A stretch of DNA of 64,000 nt from Siphonodentalium dalli (taxonomy: Eukaryota; Mollusca; Scaphopoda; Gadilida; Siphonodentaliidae), in NCBI GenBank assembly GCA_032622095.1, contig CP136061.1, positions 133,182,087-133,246,086 of the forward strand, written 5' to 3'. The translations under genes and the position numbers were made by a program. The notes under the pieces were generated by a model. It did not search any database. It saw nothing but the letters and a program-made list of their open reading frames with translations, and was not told the origin of the DNA. How positions within the stretch are numbered: the first letter of the stretch is position 1; every line of letters begins with the position of its first letter. Below are positions 11,506 through 24,527 of the stretch, in pieces.

Positions 11506-12555
11506 ATTAAGACGTATTTACGCATAGGTTATCAGTTTGAATTACACTGTATAATTATGCCTGGATCGATAATATACACCACATAATTATTAATTGCTGA
11601 GAAGATTTGGGGTAATAAAGAGTTAATGCTGCAATGATTTATGTACTGTACTCGTAAATCAATTTCTGAATTAGTACAAGTTAATGAGGATACAGTCAAT
11701 AGTATTGACAAGATAAGTCGTTCACTGAGATATGAGCTGCATATCAAAAGAGCAGCGAAATTCAATGCATAGCTTTTCTGATGTAACAATTTGGAGGCTC
11801 TATATCGGATCATGGACAATATATACTCTCCCATAATGTGTTTACTATGATGATCAATATCAGCTATGTTTAAACTAACTTTTGCTAAAAGTCTGAAGCT
11901 ATCCATGTTTGATTCTAATATGCGATTCACTACAAATCAATATATAAATATGTCTCTAATTACTGGAGCTTGGACTCTTGTGCACATACTAATCCAGAGA
12001 TTCTTCATATTAGTAGTTAATACGGAAACTGCGTTTACCTACCTGTTCTTTCTGCATCCTGTGTTTCCATCCTATTTCTGCATTAACTGTTTAGTGTGCT
12101 AGGTGGACAACAAGAAACTGTGTAGCAGCTAGAACTCAAGATTACCTGTTCTACATGGTTCTCCTAAGACAACGGTGGAATATACTAACAATAACAACAA
12201 CTGTAAACGAAACCAAAGAACGAAACATATGACGTATTATTTTAATTCAGCTTAATTGTGCAATATAGCCTATATTAGGCCTACGTTGGTTTTCAGAAGA
12301 ATTCCGAAATGTTCAGAATCTGTATAGGCATATTGGTCTACAATATACATGTAGCTAAACTCAGATTTAACTATGCGTCAGCGCCTACACAAATCAGTCA
12401 TATATCTGATCCTCAGAAAAGCATGTGGGTTATGTGAGGCTTCAGCCGCTTTATAAATGGTGTTATGGTGAGCGCCAACTTATCGCTTATATATCATGTA
12501 TATATATTATAATGCTACACTAGTGATCACTTACTACATCACAGAACCCAAAGGC
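11506..12555. other. Unassigned stretch
   Basis: A minus-strand open frame of 132 codons (11532..11930) and a plus-strand frame of 78 codons (11866..12102) exist, but neither resembles a family I know and both lie in AT-rich sequence. I do not call them genes. Confidence 0.3.
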
Positions 12556-12559
12556 ATCC

Positions 12560-13340
12560 CTAGACGAAGTCATCTATACCATTACAAACCACCCTGGAAA
12601 CAATGGAAACACATTAACGCCAACTATAATATCCATATATCCCACTGGTCAGCCAAAATCCCTATCCATCTATAGCTACATTTAAACACTATATTATAGA
12701 TAACCGGCTATAAAACTGCATCTTTCTGGGGGACCTTAATATAGAAATGTAGCAAGCCTACAGCAAAACGAATTTTCACTGGGACTCACTATAATCATAA
12801 TAATCGAAGACCAAGAACTAAATTGAACTAATCCTACTTAACAACAAAGGCATCGCCTCACCACGACGTTAAACCCCAAAAAAACATGGGACATGCTATC
12901 TAGACTATGTCCACTCTAGCTACATCATCGATCGCAAAAGAAATACATAAATGCAAAATAGGCTTCGGTGATAATACTCTACATAATACACAAATCACAA
13001 CACACACATACAAACTCATCACATGAAACCGAGGGTATGCAGATTGGAATAAATTTAGGGAACACATTAATAAACTCACAAATAGACATTTCACAAAAAT
13101 AAGACATAGATATACATGTAGCAACCAAATCAATATCCGCAATAATTAAAGACGCCATAGACATATAACCTGCCGAAACAAGAAAATAAAGCAAAACACA
13201 TGGAGTATATTCCAGGAGATATTGGTCGACCTTTGCATCCCCATGGCTCAAATACATCCCACTAAATTACTTCCAAGAAGAACAAAACAATTTACAATCA
13301 AGAAGAACAAAAACAAAAAAACCGGCGCAGAGGTCTCCAA
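12560..13340 (+). pseudogene. Heavily decayed LINE endonuclease and linker region
   Basis: Reading the plus strand with several frame changes gives fragments of a LINE: a GDLNIE block near 12730, resembling the GDFN motif of apurinic-type endonucleases, then NNKGIASPRR, SYIIDR near 12920 (resembling the IDY/IDF endonuclease motif) and a basic linker. Multiple stops and shifts make it non-functional. The order and spacing fit a LINE N-terminal half, but the similarity is weak. Confidence 0.45.
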
Positions 13341-13629
13341 AGAAGCTAAATGGCGTCCACTTTGCTTGATATGCTTGATCTCGAGGTCTCTTTGGTCGTT
13401 GGTCGTCATTATAGTAGGCCTAAATATAATATCACATGCGGTTATATTTTCAACTCAATGTGAAAATTTAATAAATTTTCCACATTTCACCACCTATCTT
13501 TTGTCTCTGTGGGAAAACGTGGACATCTTGGCATGATTTTATGCATTTATCTTATAGAAGAGTCATCTACGCACACAATGAGACCATAATATGCATTCAT
13601 GGACGGATTATTTTGCCCGATATCACGTT

Positions 13630-14517
13630 TTGTCCAAAGATAAGATAAGATAAGATGATTTATTGCAATACACCAATGTAGGCAGTTGCAAATAACAGTT
13701 AATACATGAAAAGTTACACATTAAAATAAAATACATGTAATAGGCCAGTCTGGGTGAACGTCGACACTATATTTGAAATATTCAATGTTGTAATGAATAT
13801 TTAGGTATGAGTTTACCCAGACTGGTAATAGGCATATGTACGATAAATAATCCTTAGTATTATAAATTAATACTTTCAACGTTTATATTTCCCCATAATA
13901 TTGCCATTCTGTCTTTTTAGAAAGAATAACCGGATCATGTTGCAAACGCAATTGATTATTTGTTTGTCCTTGTTTTTCCTTATGAAGATGAACTTATCAT
14001 CATCACTTATGTTTATGAAATCTATGCTATAATTTTGAGCAATATTAAACAAGTCTTTTCTAGAGTCAGCGTACGCACTGCATTCCATAAGAAAATGTTT
14101 TCCTGTTTCACCTTTATGTTCATCACACATGTGACAAATTCTGGCTTTTAATGGAGTTTTCGGTTGCGTCAGTCGACCCTTTTCTATAGCTAAAATATGA
14201 TTGCTAACACGTAATCGAGTGAACATCTCTCTTGCCACTGACGATCGAACGTGCCCGAGGTACGGTTCTGTGCCATAATTGTCTTTGAAAGTTCTGTAAG
14301 TTCGCAGTTTATTAGCACCATCTGGTCTGTCGTCATCGAAAATGTCTTTTTTGAACTTATTTATATGTCCTGATTTTAACCTTAGTTTGTCTGTCACTCT
14401 TATTGTTGTATAAGATTGTAATATATTGATACCACTTATGACTAATTGTGCGTCCCAAGTTGATTGATTAGACATGAGGGATTCCCTAAAACATGAATTC
14501 CACGAAAAAGCGGCCAT
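13630..14517 (-). pseudogene. 3' end of a LINE, minus strand
   Basis: The minus-strand frame from 14517 down to 13876 (213 codons) encodes the tail of a LINE polymerase protein. Blocks such as KLRTYRTFK, FTRLRVSNHILAIEKGR and a cysteine-histidine knuckle (CHMC, then HFLMEC) match the usual C-terminus of jockey-like invertebrate LINEs. Upstream polymerase domains are absent, so it is 5' truncated. The 3' UTR holds an 11-bp inverted repeat, CCAGTCTGGGT at 13745..13755 and its complement at 13815..13825, and ends in a short ATCTT-type tandem tail (13641-13660), a common LINE 3' terminus. Confidence 0.72.
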
Positions 14518-15077
14518 GGATACCGATAATGGGTATTTGCATCATAAGCATGTCATCGGGGAATGTTGTTGCTTCTTCTGTATTTCATTATTACTATCCA
14601 ATGAATATATTTGGAATGGTCATTGCCCTCACTATACAATCTCTTAAACACCAGATATTGTGTGACTGGGGATCAATGATGTGCGCATGCGCAGTCAACG
14701 CATATTTTCATATTTTGCCAAATAAGGTCAAATGAACCAAAATATCATTTTCAAGCAGCTCAAGGGTCATTCTAGGTTAATAGTGAGGCATGTGTGGAAA
14801 TGTTATTTTGGTCACATTTCCCATATCACAATCTGCCTCAATTACCATAGTATCCCCTTTTTGCACATATATTTTAGTAAAATGACGGTTTAACCCCTAA
14901 CCCGTTTCTAAGGTAAAAACATTCGCATAGCAACCGTTGCCATGGAAAGTATTTTCGTGATTGCCCCCATATCTGAAAATAATACGTGGGACCTAATATA
15001 CACATGTGCCAAGTTTTATGCTTTTATGACAATGTCCGCACTTGTTACACAAAAAACTATACCTAAAAAAATCGCAC
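14518..15077. other. No gene seen; one NRF1-type palindrome
   Basis: No coding sequence is recognised. At 14682..14693 there is a perfect TGCGCATGCGCA, the consensus binding site of nuclear respiratory factor 1. Whether it is bound is unknown. Confidence 0.4.
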
Positions 15078-15484
15078 GGTGATTCCGTCATGCCCGTTGT
15101 GTGATTCCGTCACGGCGAACAAACCGAGTTAACTAGTAATATACACACAAGTGTGTGACAATGCGGCTTTTTTTCTGCAAGTATAATGTATCTACTTTGC
15201 TCATTGAGAACTTTTTCCAGGTCAGCTTGGCTGAATGAGCAGGGTTCTTCAATAGTACGGACCTACCCTCATATTGATGGAACTTTTTTGGTGATTCCGT
15301 CACGGACACAATTTGACCCAGAGTGAGATGATACTTAAATACACATATAATTGTATATAACTAAGCAACTTAGTATAGTATGTACAATGTTTTTCATTTT
15401 AAGCGGTACCCTACTGGTCATAATTTTATATTTTATAGGCCACCGAAAAGTGAAATTCCGTAAAATTTGGTGATTCCGTCACGC
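15078..15484 (+). repeat. Four spaced copies of GTGATTCCGTCACG
   Basis: The motif GTGATTCCGTCA(C/T)G occurs at 15079, 15101, 15291 and 15470. A related GTGAAATTCCGTAA lies at 15450. Intervening sequence is not obviously repeated. No function is claimed. Confidence 0.55.
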
Positions 15485-15535
15485 TGGAATTCATGAAAAG
15501 AATCATGCTGTGGGATGTTGACCCATGCAGTTCAG

Positions 15536-15616
15536 CCTCGAAGCTAGTCCAAGTCTTCTTGTACTAAAACCAGCTAAGATATTGGGATGGCGATGCTGGC
15601 GTTTAGTCCAAGACCG
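15536..15616 (+). repeat. Inverted repeat, left copy (partner 17503-17585)
   Basis: About 80 bp from CTCGAAGCTAGTCC to AGTCCAAGACCGC is repeated in inverted orientation, nearly identical, at 17503-17585. The pair encloses about 1.9 kb including the palindrome at 16153-16292. It could be the ends of a TIR element, but I found no target duplication. Confidence 0.6.
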
Positions 15617-16152
15617 CCCTATATGCTCGCTTATCATGTCACCTGGTTGGATCGACCAATGAGGACGCTCCGTTTGTAGAAGCATATCAGGAGACATGGG
15701 GTCGTCATCTTTGTAGCCCGTCCCATATGCAATCCATATGGGACGGCTAGGTTCCCATATGGGGTCGATGTCCGCCATTTTGTTTTTCATGGAACTCTGC
15801 CGCCTCGGGTATATTTTCGGTGTATTTTGGCACCAAGAAAAGGGATATCTGTCGGAAATCAAGTTCTGTTAATTTAAAGACAAAGTACCATATACCAAAA
15901 CCTCCATGTGATATATTTGAGAAATTCTAAACACTCATAAATTAATTATCAAACTCAAGTTTGTTGTCCTGCTTCTGGTGATTAGCCATTGATTCAATGC
16001 GTTAACGTTCAACGCCCATGACGCGTCACTGTGACGTTACACAAGTTAATAGCCATAGACAAAAAAATTACTTACTGGCAGGTAATCAACTTCGTATAAG
16101 TAATTCAAATTCTCACACGGAAAACATGATATGTGGGTGACATGATAAAATC

Positions 16153-16292
16153 GTTACAGGTCTCGTTGTTGCCGGCTACGGTGACATATGAGGCTCAGCG
16201 AGATTAATATCGGGCTCGGCTAGCGCCTCGCCCGATATTAATCTCACTTCGCCTCATATGACACCGTATCCGGCAACAACTCGCCCTGTAAC
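16153..16292. repeat. 140-bp palindrome
   Basis: An almost perfect inverted repeat with a very small loop. The left arm begins GTTACAGGTCTCGTTGTTGC and the right arm ends CAACTCGCCCTGTAAC. Inner blocks CATATGAGGC and GATTAATATCGGGC have their complements on the other arm. It is one of four foldbacks of similar size in the window. Confidence 0.8.
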
Positions 16293-17502
16293 TTATATTA
16301 TGACACGGCTTAAGCGTTAGTGACCCGCTCAAATAAAACCACAATTATATGAAATAAAATATCACAATTGCGACAATAAACGGATATTTTCCGCAGAAGA
16401 CATGCTATTTTATCTGAAACCCACATCAGTTGTGAATTTAAAACGGTAATTTAATGCGAAAAGAGACATTTACCTCAATGTTTACAATTTTTTAAAAGTA
16501 TGCGAACTCGGTTGACCTCGCGAACTGTGTTCGGCATTTTCCGTTGAAAATATTCCGTAGATTTTGGACAACAACGCAAATTACGAAGAATTCTCCATTG
16601 TAATCGTAATTATGTGTGTCAATAAATAAAATAATAAATAGATTAATTAAACATTGAAGATATAAATGTAATACATTAAATAAATTACGGGGAATTACAA
16701 CCCTCTCAAAGTTTAAAACAGTGTAAACACAACGAGTATTAGAATAAATAATATGGTGCTACATTTCCCACATTTGGTGGACTTCGGCGAAATTAAGATA
16801 TATACTAAGCGAACAGAGCAATATACTGCTCTTGTTAAGCACACAAAAAATCAAACAAAATTTGTATAAATTTTTAACCTTAAGTTTGAAAAGTCCCACT
16901 AAAACGGAAGAACTATATTTCGAAACTGTGTGATTCGGTTCTCCGATTATTTTATCAACACAAAAGTCAAAATGCACATGGATGAAAATCACACGGATGG
17001 AAAGTCAGACACAAGAGTTCTAATTTGCTCCAATTTTGACAAGTTGCTTGCGAAAATTGTCAACAAAACTACCGTTCTGATCCTCCATTATGTCATTAAG
17101 TTTTTAGTGCGGGAATTGTTCTGAAAGCACATAGAAAACTGGACTTTCGGGCGATCGGTTTTCGCCATTTTTGTTCGGAAAACCCGCGCTATATATAGAA
17201 ACGGAAAGTAGAATTCCCAGAACAAACAGCGGATTATGCCGAACTTATTCGGACCACTTCGGCTTTCGGTTAAAACGTAAACAAACAGAGAAACAAATCG
17301 ATGTTTATGGCAATCAACCGGAATATTCTATGTGTAATTTAACATTAAAGTTAGATTATTATACACCATTGTGACCATAAGATGTAAGCCTTTCCGATGT
17401 ATATAGCATCATGTATTGATTTGCTAGGTAAATCGAGTAAAATACACCACAGATTCCCGCCACAGATCGTGGGCGTAAGTCGTGTGGTAGGATTGGTATG
17501 CA

Positions 17503-17585
17503 AGCGGTCTTGGACTAAACGCCAGCATCGCCATCCCAATATCTTAGCTGGTTTTAGTACAAGAAGACTTGGACTACCTCGAAGC
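17503..17585 (-). repeat. Inverted repeat, right copy (partner 15536-15616)
   Basis: Reverse-complement partner of 15536-15616, sharing GGTCTTGGACTAAACGCC and TAGCTGGTTTTAGTAC without visible gaps. Flanking sequences outside the shared block differ between the copies. Confidence 0.6.
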
Positions 17586-17753
17586 ATGATTTGACGCATT
17601 TTTGTTCAACCTGAGTATACCCTTTCAAAATGTTAAGTGTATTTGCTCAAGTGGGTTAGTATCAGTAAATGGAATTTTCAACTCGGATGCCCATATATTG
17701 GAACCATATACCAATATATAGGCATTATAAATTTGTCAAACAACTTACATTAA

Positions 17754-18234
17754 AGGTACTCAATCCGATAAAACTCATCTCAATTACTATTTCAATGGCT
17801 TCGGGGGTCAAAAATATTTGATTCGAGTCGAGGAAGTCACCCATCAAAGCTCAGATTTGTTAGATATCGATTTTAGAAATCTATTATTTTTCATTATCGG
17901 GAATTCTTTCTGGCCCAGTACGGAGTCAAAATTGCGTGATTATTACCACTTGATTTTAGAGTTATCCATCCTTGTCTGTTTGAATCGAGTTTTGGTGTAA
18001 TCATCTCGAGCAGGTTTCCAAATTGACGGCAATTATTAGTACTCATCATGAGAAATTAACAAATTTCAAAAATCAATATCTAATAACTCTGAGCTTTGTT
18101 TGATGGGTTCCTCGACTCGAATCAAATATTTTTTACCCCCAAAGCCAAAGAAATAGTAATATAGGACCCTCTGATCGGATTGTTGTTGTTGGAAATCTGT
18201 TGAGATGGGGACCCTCTTTACGGATTGAGTACCT
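17754..18234. mobile_element. TTAA-flanked MITE, copy 1
   Basis: A 481-bp element beginning AGGTACTCAATCCG and ending CGGATTGAGTACCT, flanked by TTAA at 17750..17753 and 18235..18238. The inverted arms are long: the left arm contains GATTCGAGTCGAGGAA and the right arm its complement. TTAA target choice is typical of piggyBac and Kolobok elements. No transposase. A diverged copy lies at 45510-45978. Confidence 0.8.
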
Positions 18235-18469
18235 TTAATATTGAGAGACAATTCTATATGTGAATTCAGTGAGCTCGTCGTGAAAAAACATAGCATTAGA
18301 AGCTCTCCCACTTAAATGTTCACAAGCTCTTGACATTTTACCGGCAGAAGTGAAGACGAGACCTAAGTATTTATATATTTTTTTCCCCAAATGCCGGTAT
18401 AATCCGGTCAACGCCGAAATGATGCTAATAACGTAATGTCTGTTTCGAATCAGTGGATGTTATTGTTAT

Positions 18470-18835
18470 TATAGTCCGGCCGCCAACCCACCAAATGCAT
18501 GTTTTAGTGTATACAATTTTTTTTTCTCAGCGGAGTTTGGTCGTCTAGGGTCTTGCTACTTCTGAAGAATTTCCCGACTGATCCGTCATCATCCTTGGGG
18601 AATTTGAGAAACCAGGACAACACAAAGATGGTTGTCAAAATGACCTAAATTGTCACAGGACAACGGTTTGTATCATCATGGAGTTGGACAAAAATATTTT
18701 TAAAACCCCAGAGAATAGACAATGGTTATGTTTTCTGGACCAAACTAAATATCTGTTAGCTTAATAATTGATAATACTTTCAAAGATGCTACCAAGATGG
18801 TGACTTAAACACGCGGATATCTTAGTTTTCATCAC
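18470..18835 (+). repeat. Dispersed repeat, copy 1 (direct copy at 25400-25760)
   Basis: About 365 bp similar in the same orientation to 25400-25760. Shared blocks include AGTCCGGCC, TCTCAGCGGA/TCTCGGCGGA, GGAATTTGAGAAA and AAGATGGT...CTTAGTTTT. A poly-C run follows at about 18833-18846. Family unknown. Confidence 0.6.
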
Positions 18836-18849
18836 CCCCCCCCCCCACC

Positions 18850-19590
18850 AAAAAAAGAAAGAATATCAGTACATGGAATATGATGCTGCATTTAATTTAC
18901 TAACATATTTACCTAATTATGCATCAATTTTGAGATGAATTGAGGCATCAAATTGGAAGCACTAAAAATACTTTAGTAAACCATTGAATGATCCAAACCA
19001 AATAGGCTTCTGGATAATACGTCTGGGGTTCTGAGTCTGGGTTATCAACGATGGTCTTATTATACGGTGCTGGCTCCTTTGTCCCTGTAAGCAGATTCAT
19101 TCTCTGCAAAAAGTGTGTATGTTCATTACAACACCCAAGTTTTTGTTCGACTCGGAGTTTTATGACGTACTTACAGATAGTGGGATACGCATCTCCCAGG
19201 TGCCAGAAAACAATGCAGTACGTGACAGTACAAACTGAACTAATGTGAGATTTACTATGTCATTAATATCAACATCCCACAAGCGGCACACTGGAGTGAA
19301 TTGGGTTTCTATCAAACACCCGAGTATATCATAATATTTCTGCCGAGTACATATAATAATATATAAAAAAAATGGTATCGCAGTAACTATTATATTAATG
19401 TCTGGAACATTTCGTCGAATTCGATCATTTATCGCCGACCAAGGGGTTATTGTATCATTCACATTCCTAGTTACGGCAGCATTTTTTCATTCGGGATGTT
19501 GCCCGGGCATTAAGGGTGACGACTAAACAGTTTCATTTGTCAATATAATATTAAAAAGCATCTATAAGTGTACAAATCCTGGCAAAAAAG
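18850..19590. other. No recognisable feature
   Basis: AT-rich sequence with short open frames on both strands that resemble nothing I recognise. No transposon ends seen. Confidence 0.35.
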
Positions 19591-19611
19591 GGGAGGGTCC
19601 CAAATATGTTT

Positions 19612-19658
19612 GGGGGGGGGGGGATTTTTTGCACGTAAGGGGGGGGGGGGGGGCGGGG
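19612..19658 (+). repeat. Two long G runs (possible G-quadruplex)
   Basis: A run of 12 G at 19612-19623 and one of 15 G at 19639-19653, followed by C and GGGG. Such tracts can form G-quadruplexes, but they are also places where assemblies err. Confidence 0.6.
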
Positions 19659-19659
19659 T

Positions 19660-22000
19660 TTCTCTCTCAAAAGTGCAAATGTTATGTATATAATATTTTC
19701 AAAAGTGCAGTTGTTATGTATATAATATCTGAAGATCATGAGATGAGACTTATTTTTTCTTGATTCGTGAACTTTAATGATTATTATTTCTCTTAACACT
19801 GTGGCCTAATTCCAGTTGATTGATCCATTCTTGAGTGGACCACACTGCATATCAACATTTTCATCGGGATGGAATATTTGTGACTGCTTTATTCTTCATT
19901 ATAATACACGGGGGTATTATGCTACATTATGCAATTAAAAATCGAACTTAACATTATGATACAAATGAAGCCTCCTCTAATAGACCAAAGACAATAATCC
20001 ATTGGTGTTGTGTGAAATTATTAATTATTTTTAGCAGTTCTTGGTACTGAAAGGGAGAAAAAAGAAAATAATATTTTCAACCGTTCAAATGTATTAAAGT
20101 TCATTGTTTTTATCGTCTCTTAATAATTGCTATATATATTGAAGATTATATGTGAAATTCAAGATTGCAAGTCGTTACAAGAAAACCATAATCAGAAATG
20201 GTAACGCCCTCAAGATCATATTATTAGCCATAAATATAAAATATATTGGATACATGAAGGCACCGCCTCAGAATTCCGTTAAAACAACTAATCCTTCGAA
20301 TTATTACAACCAACTACGGCTTATTACTGCATTCTCATTCACCACACCAGAAAGCTTCTAAATGCGGATAAAAAATCGGAGGTATTGTGTTCCCGCCAAG
20401 AGTGCATGGTCCAGCCATTGTTCATACATAAACATCGAACGCAATTAACGCGGTCATAATTGTTGCATACTGCAACTATTAGACATCCAGCGGATACACA
20501 TCCCACGAAAACCCGAAATGTGTTGTCCCGCGAGAAATCCCATCGCTATAGCTCAATTTGACACGGCCAGATTATACTTCCTATACAATATCCATAAACA
20601 AGATCATATATTATATACCCATGCTTTTAATTATAGAATATAAAATATATTGGTTTCGCGAATGACCAACTCAGAATTCCGTTAAAATAACAATAACAAC
20701 CAGCACCTATAATTAACGAACCGGCGGCCGACTCGGCCGTCTCCGACCACAACCATATCAGTGGGCTGCAGAACGAAACATATCTATAAAAGTTGAAATA
20801 TAAGACTTACAAATTATCTTTTAAATTTCTTTTATTGGTAATTGACATAGCTTGTCACAAACCAAAAATCAACATTATTGACATAATAATGTAAAGGACA
20901 ATAAACGAAATTGAAATTCCCAACTACACCTTTTACCGGTGACCGGCCTCCTGATCGCGGTCCTACTAAACAACGAACACAAACGAACATAAACGGACAC
21001 AAACGAACACAAGTCCAAAAAGCGGAATAGAAGGGTGAAATTTGGTTTGTGGGTGCAAGGATGTCCATTCTATGTGTATGTGGTATTATTTCCAACTTTG
21101 ATGACTAATTATTTGAGTTATTAGCGTTATTTCAATAGAAATCTACTAAACAGCGAACACAAACGAACATAACATTGGCCGTATAGCGCTGTAAGGCGTA
21201 AATGAAGGTGTTAATTAACTGCTTCTTAATTATTCTACGATTACTCTGTCTCCTTGTTAATTACACATCTCTGAGTTGTTTTGACTTTATTTCATTCACT
21301 ATAAGACTTTGTTTAACTCCCCCCATGCAGCCTTTATATGGGCTGACGACCAGCAGACTTCATAGAAGTCAGGTGGATTAAAAAAAAAATTCAGTTCAGT
21401 TTACAATTAGCTTAAAAATCCCAATATTTTCAAAAGTTTCAATACTAGAAAGCAAAATTCAGAAATGATGGACGAATAACAATTGTGAAAGCCTTAACAA
21501 CAATAATATATTAGAAAACAATTGGAAGGCAAAATAATTAACTATTTGACTATGGGAAGCTAAATTGACATTTAATAAATAATTGAGCTTAATCCCAATT
21601 AGATCTTCCCTTATTGCGCTTAAAGTGATGTGAAACACTCCGGTGTGGTGATCAAATAGAAATTGAGAACAATCTTGCTCAAAGTAGTTATTTTTTTTTA
21701 CGAATTTTTATCCAAATTGACAACACACATCGTCATTCTATATTAATTAAATGCAGCTACTCCTCGATGGCGAAATCATTTGTTTCAGTTTATCGCCGAC
21801 AGTTGAGTCCCGAATCGAGATGTAAATATTTACAATTGAGAGTAGTTCAGGGGGATGTTTTCTATGGAGTGGTATGGTCGATTTCTTTGAATTTTTCGGC
21901 GATATTAGTAGAATGCTACATTCTCCAGGTTTACATAGCGCATGAGTACTAACTTAATACATGTCACGTACCCGAACAAGTCCATAGTATGTATTTAAGC
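19660..22000. other. Mostly unassigned; weak internal duplication
   Basis: A partial direct duplication pairs about 20225-20290 with 20630-20700 (shared AATATAAAATATATTGG and CTCAGAATTCCGTTAAAA). A block at about 20918-20955, CCAACTACACCTTTTACCGG and onward, recurs at about 24350-24388. No coding sequence with a recognisable family was found. Confidence 0.4.
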
Positions 22001-22003
22001 ATA

Positions 22004-22229
22004 ATTAGAGATTCAATTATTTATTAAATGTCAATTTGGCTTCCCATATTTGACAGACAATTTAAATGAAATAGTGACTGACAAACTGCGTGACATTCAA
22101 GGAGCCCTCCGCGGTGGCCGGGATTTTACCTTATCAGATATTGCATCTTCTTTGAAAGTCACACATGAAATTTGGACAAACATAATGTTCAGCAGAACAA
22201 CGCGACAGATGGTGGCGAAGACTTCTTAA
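22004..22229 (+). other. Coding-like open stretch of unknown family
   Basis: An open frame of about 75 codons without an ATG runs to a TAA near 22229. From about 22054 it follows TTTGACAG, which could be a splice acceptor. The translation includes EIVTDKLRDIQGALRGG and FTLSDIASSLKVTHEIW, a helix-like composition that looks protein-coding rather than random. I do not recognise a family. It could be an exon or a transposon relic. Confidence 0.3.
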
Positions 22230-22539
22230 TGTTGTGAGTGACAATTCCAATCTTCAACTAATTGACAATTATTAGTAAGCTCTACTGAAAGAGCAGTGTG
22301 GTGTACAATTGTATATCTGATCCATCTGAACCAATTTTCCTACTTATCTTCTGAGCTGATAAGAGACGCTCTTTATTACTGAACCCCTTCAAAAAATGCC
22401 GTGTGCAATATGTGACCAACGAATGACCAACCATCTCTCAGATAATCGATTAGATAATGATTTTTGTGTTGCAAAGTATTTAAATTTGCCTGACCATGAT
22501 GTAAGATTCCATTTCAGCTTTCAGCCAATCGAACAAACA

Positions 22540-22790
22540 CATTATTATAACAGAGGAGGGTGAAACTAAATCAAAACGCTTGGAACGCGAAAATCAATTG
22601 TTCAATAGCAGAAATGTTGAAATCGCAAGCATTTTCAAACGGTCTGTTTCAAAAATTGCACCAAATTAAACTCCCAATTGCACGAGCTTCTCGACAAACG
22701 TGTGATTACAGATTACAGAAAAAAATCAGAGTTGGCGCGACATGCTTGTTCGATCAAAGCACAGGGGCCTGTAACGCGCTCCGCTGTCCG
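22540..22790 (+). other. Coding-like, frame-broken stretch of unknown family
   Basis: After an AG at about 22553 one frame reads EEGETKSKRLERENQLFNS and onward to a stop near 22670; a second frame then gives LNSQLHELLDKRVITDYRKK. Both are charged and coiled-coil-like, which suggests one decayed coding region. The family is unknown. It may belong with the stretch at 22004..22229. Confidence 0.3.
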
Positions 22791-22859
22791 CCCCCCTTTT
22801 GCACTGCCCATATACGCCGCTCTATATACGCGCCTTCTTCGCGTTAATTGAACATTATA

Positions 22860-23435
22860 TAGACAAAGGGCTCTGTAGAAATTCAACGTTTCACCATCGC
22901 TCGGGAGTCGCACAAATTTAGCCCATTCAACCCAGTAATCGTAACGATATATACACGGATGGATCGGCAAAGAATTCATCTTTCAATAAATACCACAAAC
23001 TCCCATCAGAAACATTCATACACGTTGCATTTGATGAAATTTTAACCACCGAATATTGTCTCCGGAGAGCGTATTTTTTCGATTTGATCCGGCTCAGACA
23101 GCAATGGACGCATTTGTATCGAAATTCACCACCCATGCAGTTTACTATCATTAAAAATCGTTCAAACGATCAACTAAATATCTGGAACTTAGTGAATTAT
23201 TGTCGGCTAATAATTTATTTACTCATACAAATCAACACATTGTCAGTAAACAATTCTAATAGAGGAGAAATCTGTCGATAATTCCAACTTTAAAAAAGAA
23301 ATTTGTCAAGTGACACAGTTCCTAAGTTTAATATTCATTGTAACCTGACCTTTCCATGACTGATAGAGTAGAAACAGCCAATCACCGCTCAGTGTTAGAA
23401 TCGAGGTCAGGTCATAATGCATATTAAAATGAGGA
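22860..23435. other. No recognisable feature
   Basis: Short open frames on both strands only, none of which I recognise. Confidence 0.35.
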
Positions 23436-23439
23436 CCTA

Positions 23440-24330
23440 CATGGATATGTGTGTGGACATATATCTTTTTGAGGGTTTCCGCTGACGGAGGATTTCCAAC
23501 TGCACCCCCTCTTGAATCGGGCCTAAGACCCAATATCACATAATTGATTTTGCACACCTGCCATCGTCTTTGAATTTCCCATATGGTACCTCACATACCT
23601 TGAATTTTGACTGGACACTGGGGAGGGAGGGGCCTAGAAGAAATTCCTAACCAATAATTTGACCAAAGTAAGAAAAATGCAAATGTTGGTCTAAAACCAC
23701 TAATTCCACATACATTAATGGTTGAAAAATCAGACTACAAGAACAATTTCAAACCATTGTTGGTGTGAAATTTCCAACTAATATTGTTTCCAAGTTGTCC
23801 CCATGTCCCCACATGCACCCATGTAAGTTCGGTAACGTAATGTACACCATAGCCCCATGCACCAAGCAACAATATCCTGAAAACTTCATATGGGGTCTCA
23901 ATGGGGGTGGGGTCATCCGATTTGCCACACAACCATAATAACATTTGTCACCCCACATATACATGCACTATGAAATTATAACATTTCCAAATAACGTGAC
24001 CACTTTCTCATTATGCAGAAGGTCTTTATGCATGAGATCAGCAACGTTGCTACAGGTTGTTGGGTGTCTAATCCCACCCGACTTCGGTAATACATGTCAA
24101 CATTTGGAAATTTCACAAAGCTATGAATTGCCAAAATGGACTATAGGTTATTTACCGGACGCAATTCACTTGAACCAGCATGACTATTACTGTTCTGATT
24201 GAGCTCAATCAACGCCGTCTAAACCGCGCGTTCTCACGGGCGTAATCTTTGCAGCAAGAAAATATCAGTGTGCAATTTTACCTGATATTTTCTTGCAGAT
24301 ATTTTCTTGCAGCTTCATGTGTACGCTCCC
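23440..24330 (-). mobile_element. Truncated copy of the TAA-flanked TIR element at 32028..33280
   Basis: On the minus strand this stretch matches about 32028-32990: GGGAGCGTACACATG at its outer end (to 24330, followed by TAA), then the repeated GCAAGAAAATATC motif, and the landmark AACTTACATGGGTGCATGTG. The match stops near 23440, so the other terminus is missing. Aligned open frames in the two copies share ITLPNLHGCMWGH, which could reflect a former coding region, but I do not recognise it. Confidence 0.7.
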
Positions 24331-24527
24331 TAAACGAAAATTTTAAATCCCCAACTACACCTTTTACCGGTGACCCGCCTCCTGCATGATCGCGCAGTTC
24401 GACTTTTAAATAAATAAACCGGGAAAACCAATTTTCTATTTATAAAAGTCCCATCGGCGCATCGGCACACATGTTTCTAATATTTGGCCACCAGTATACA
24501 CCCGAATGACCCGATGGGCGTGAATAA

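Noticed and set aside
11532-11930. 132-codon minus-strand frame as a gene
   Set aside because: AT-rich sequence, no recognisable family, no splice or promoter context. Length alone is weak evidence.
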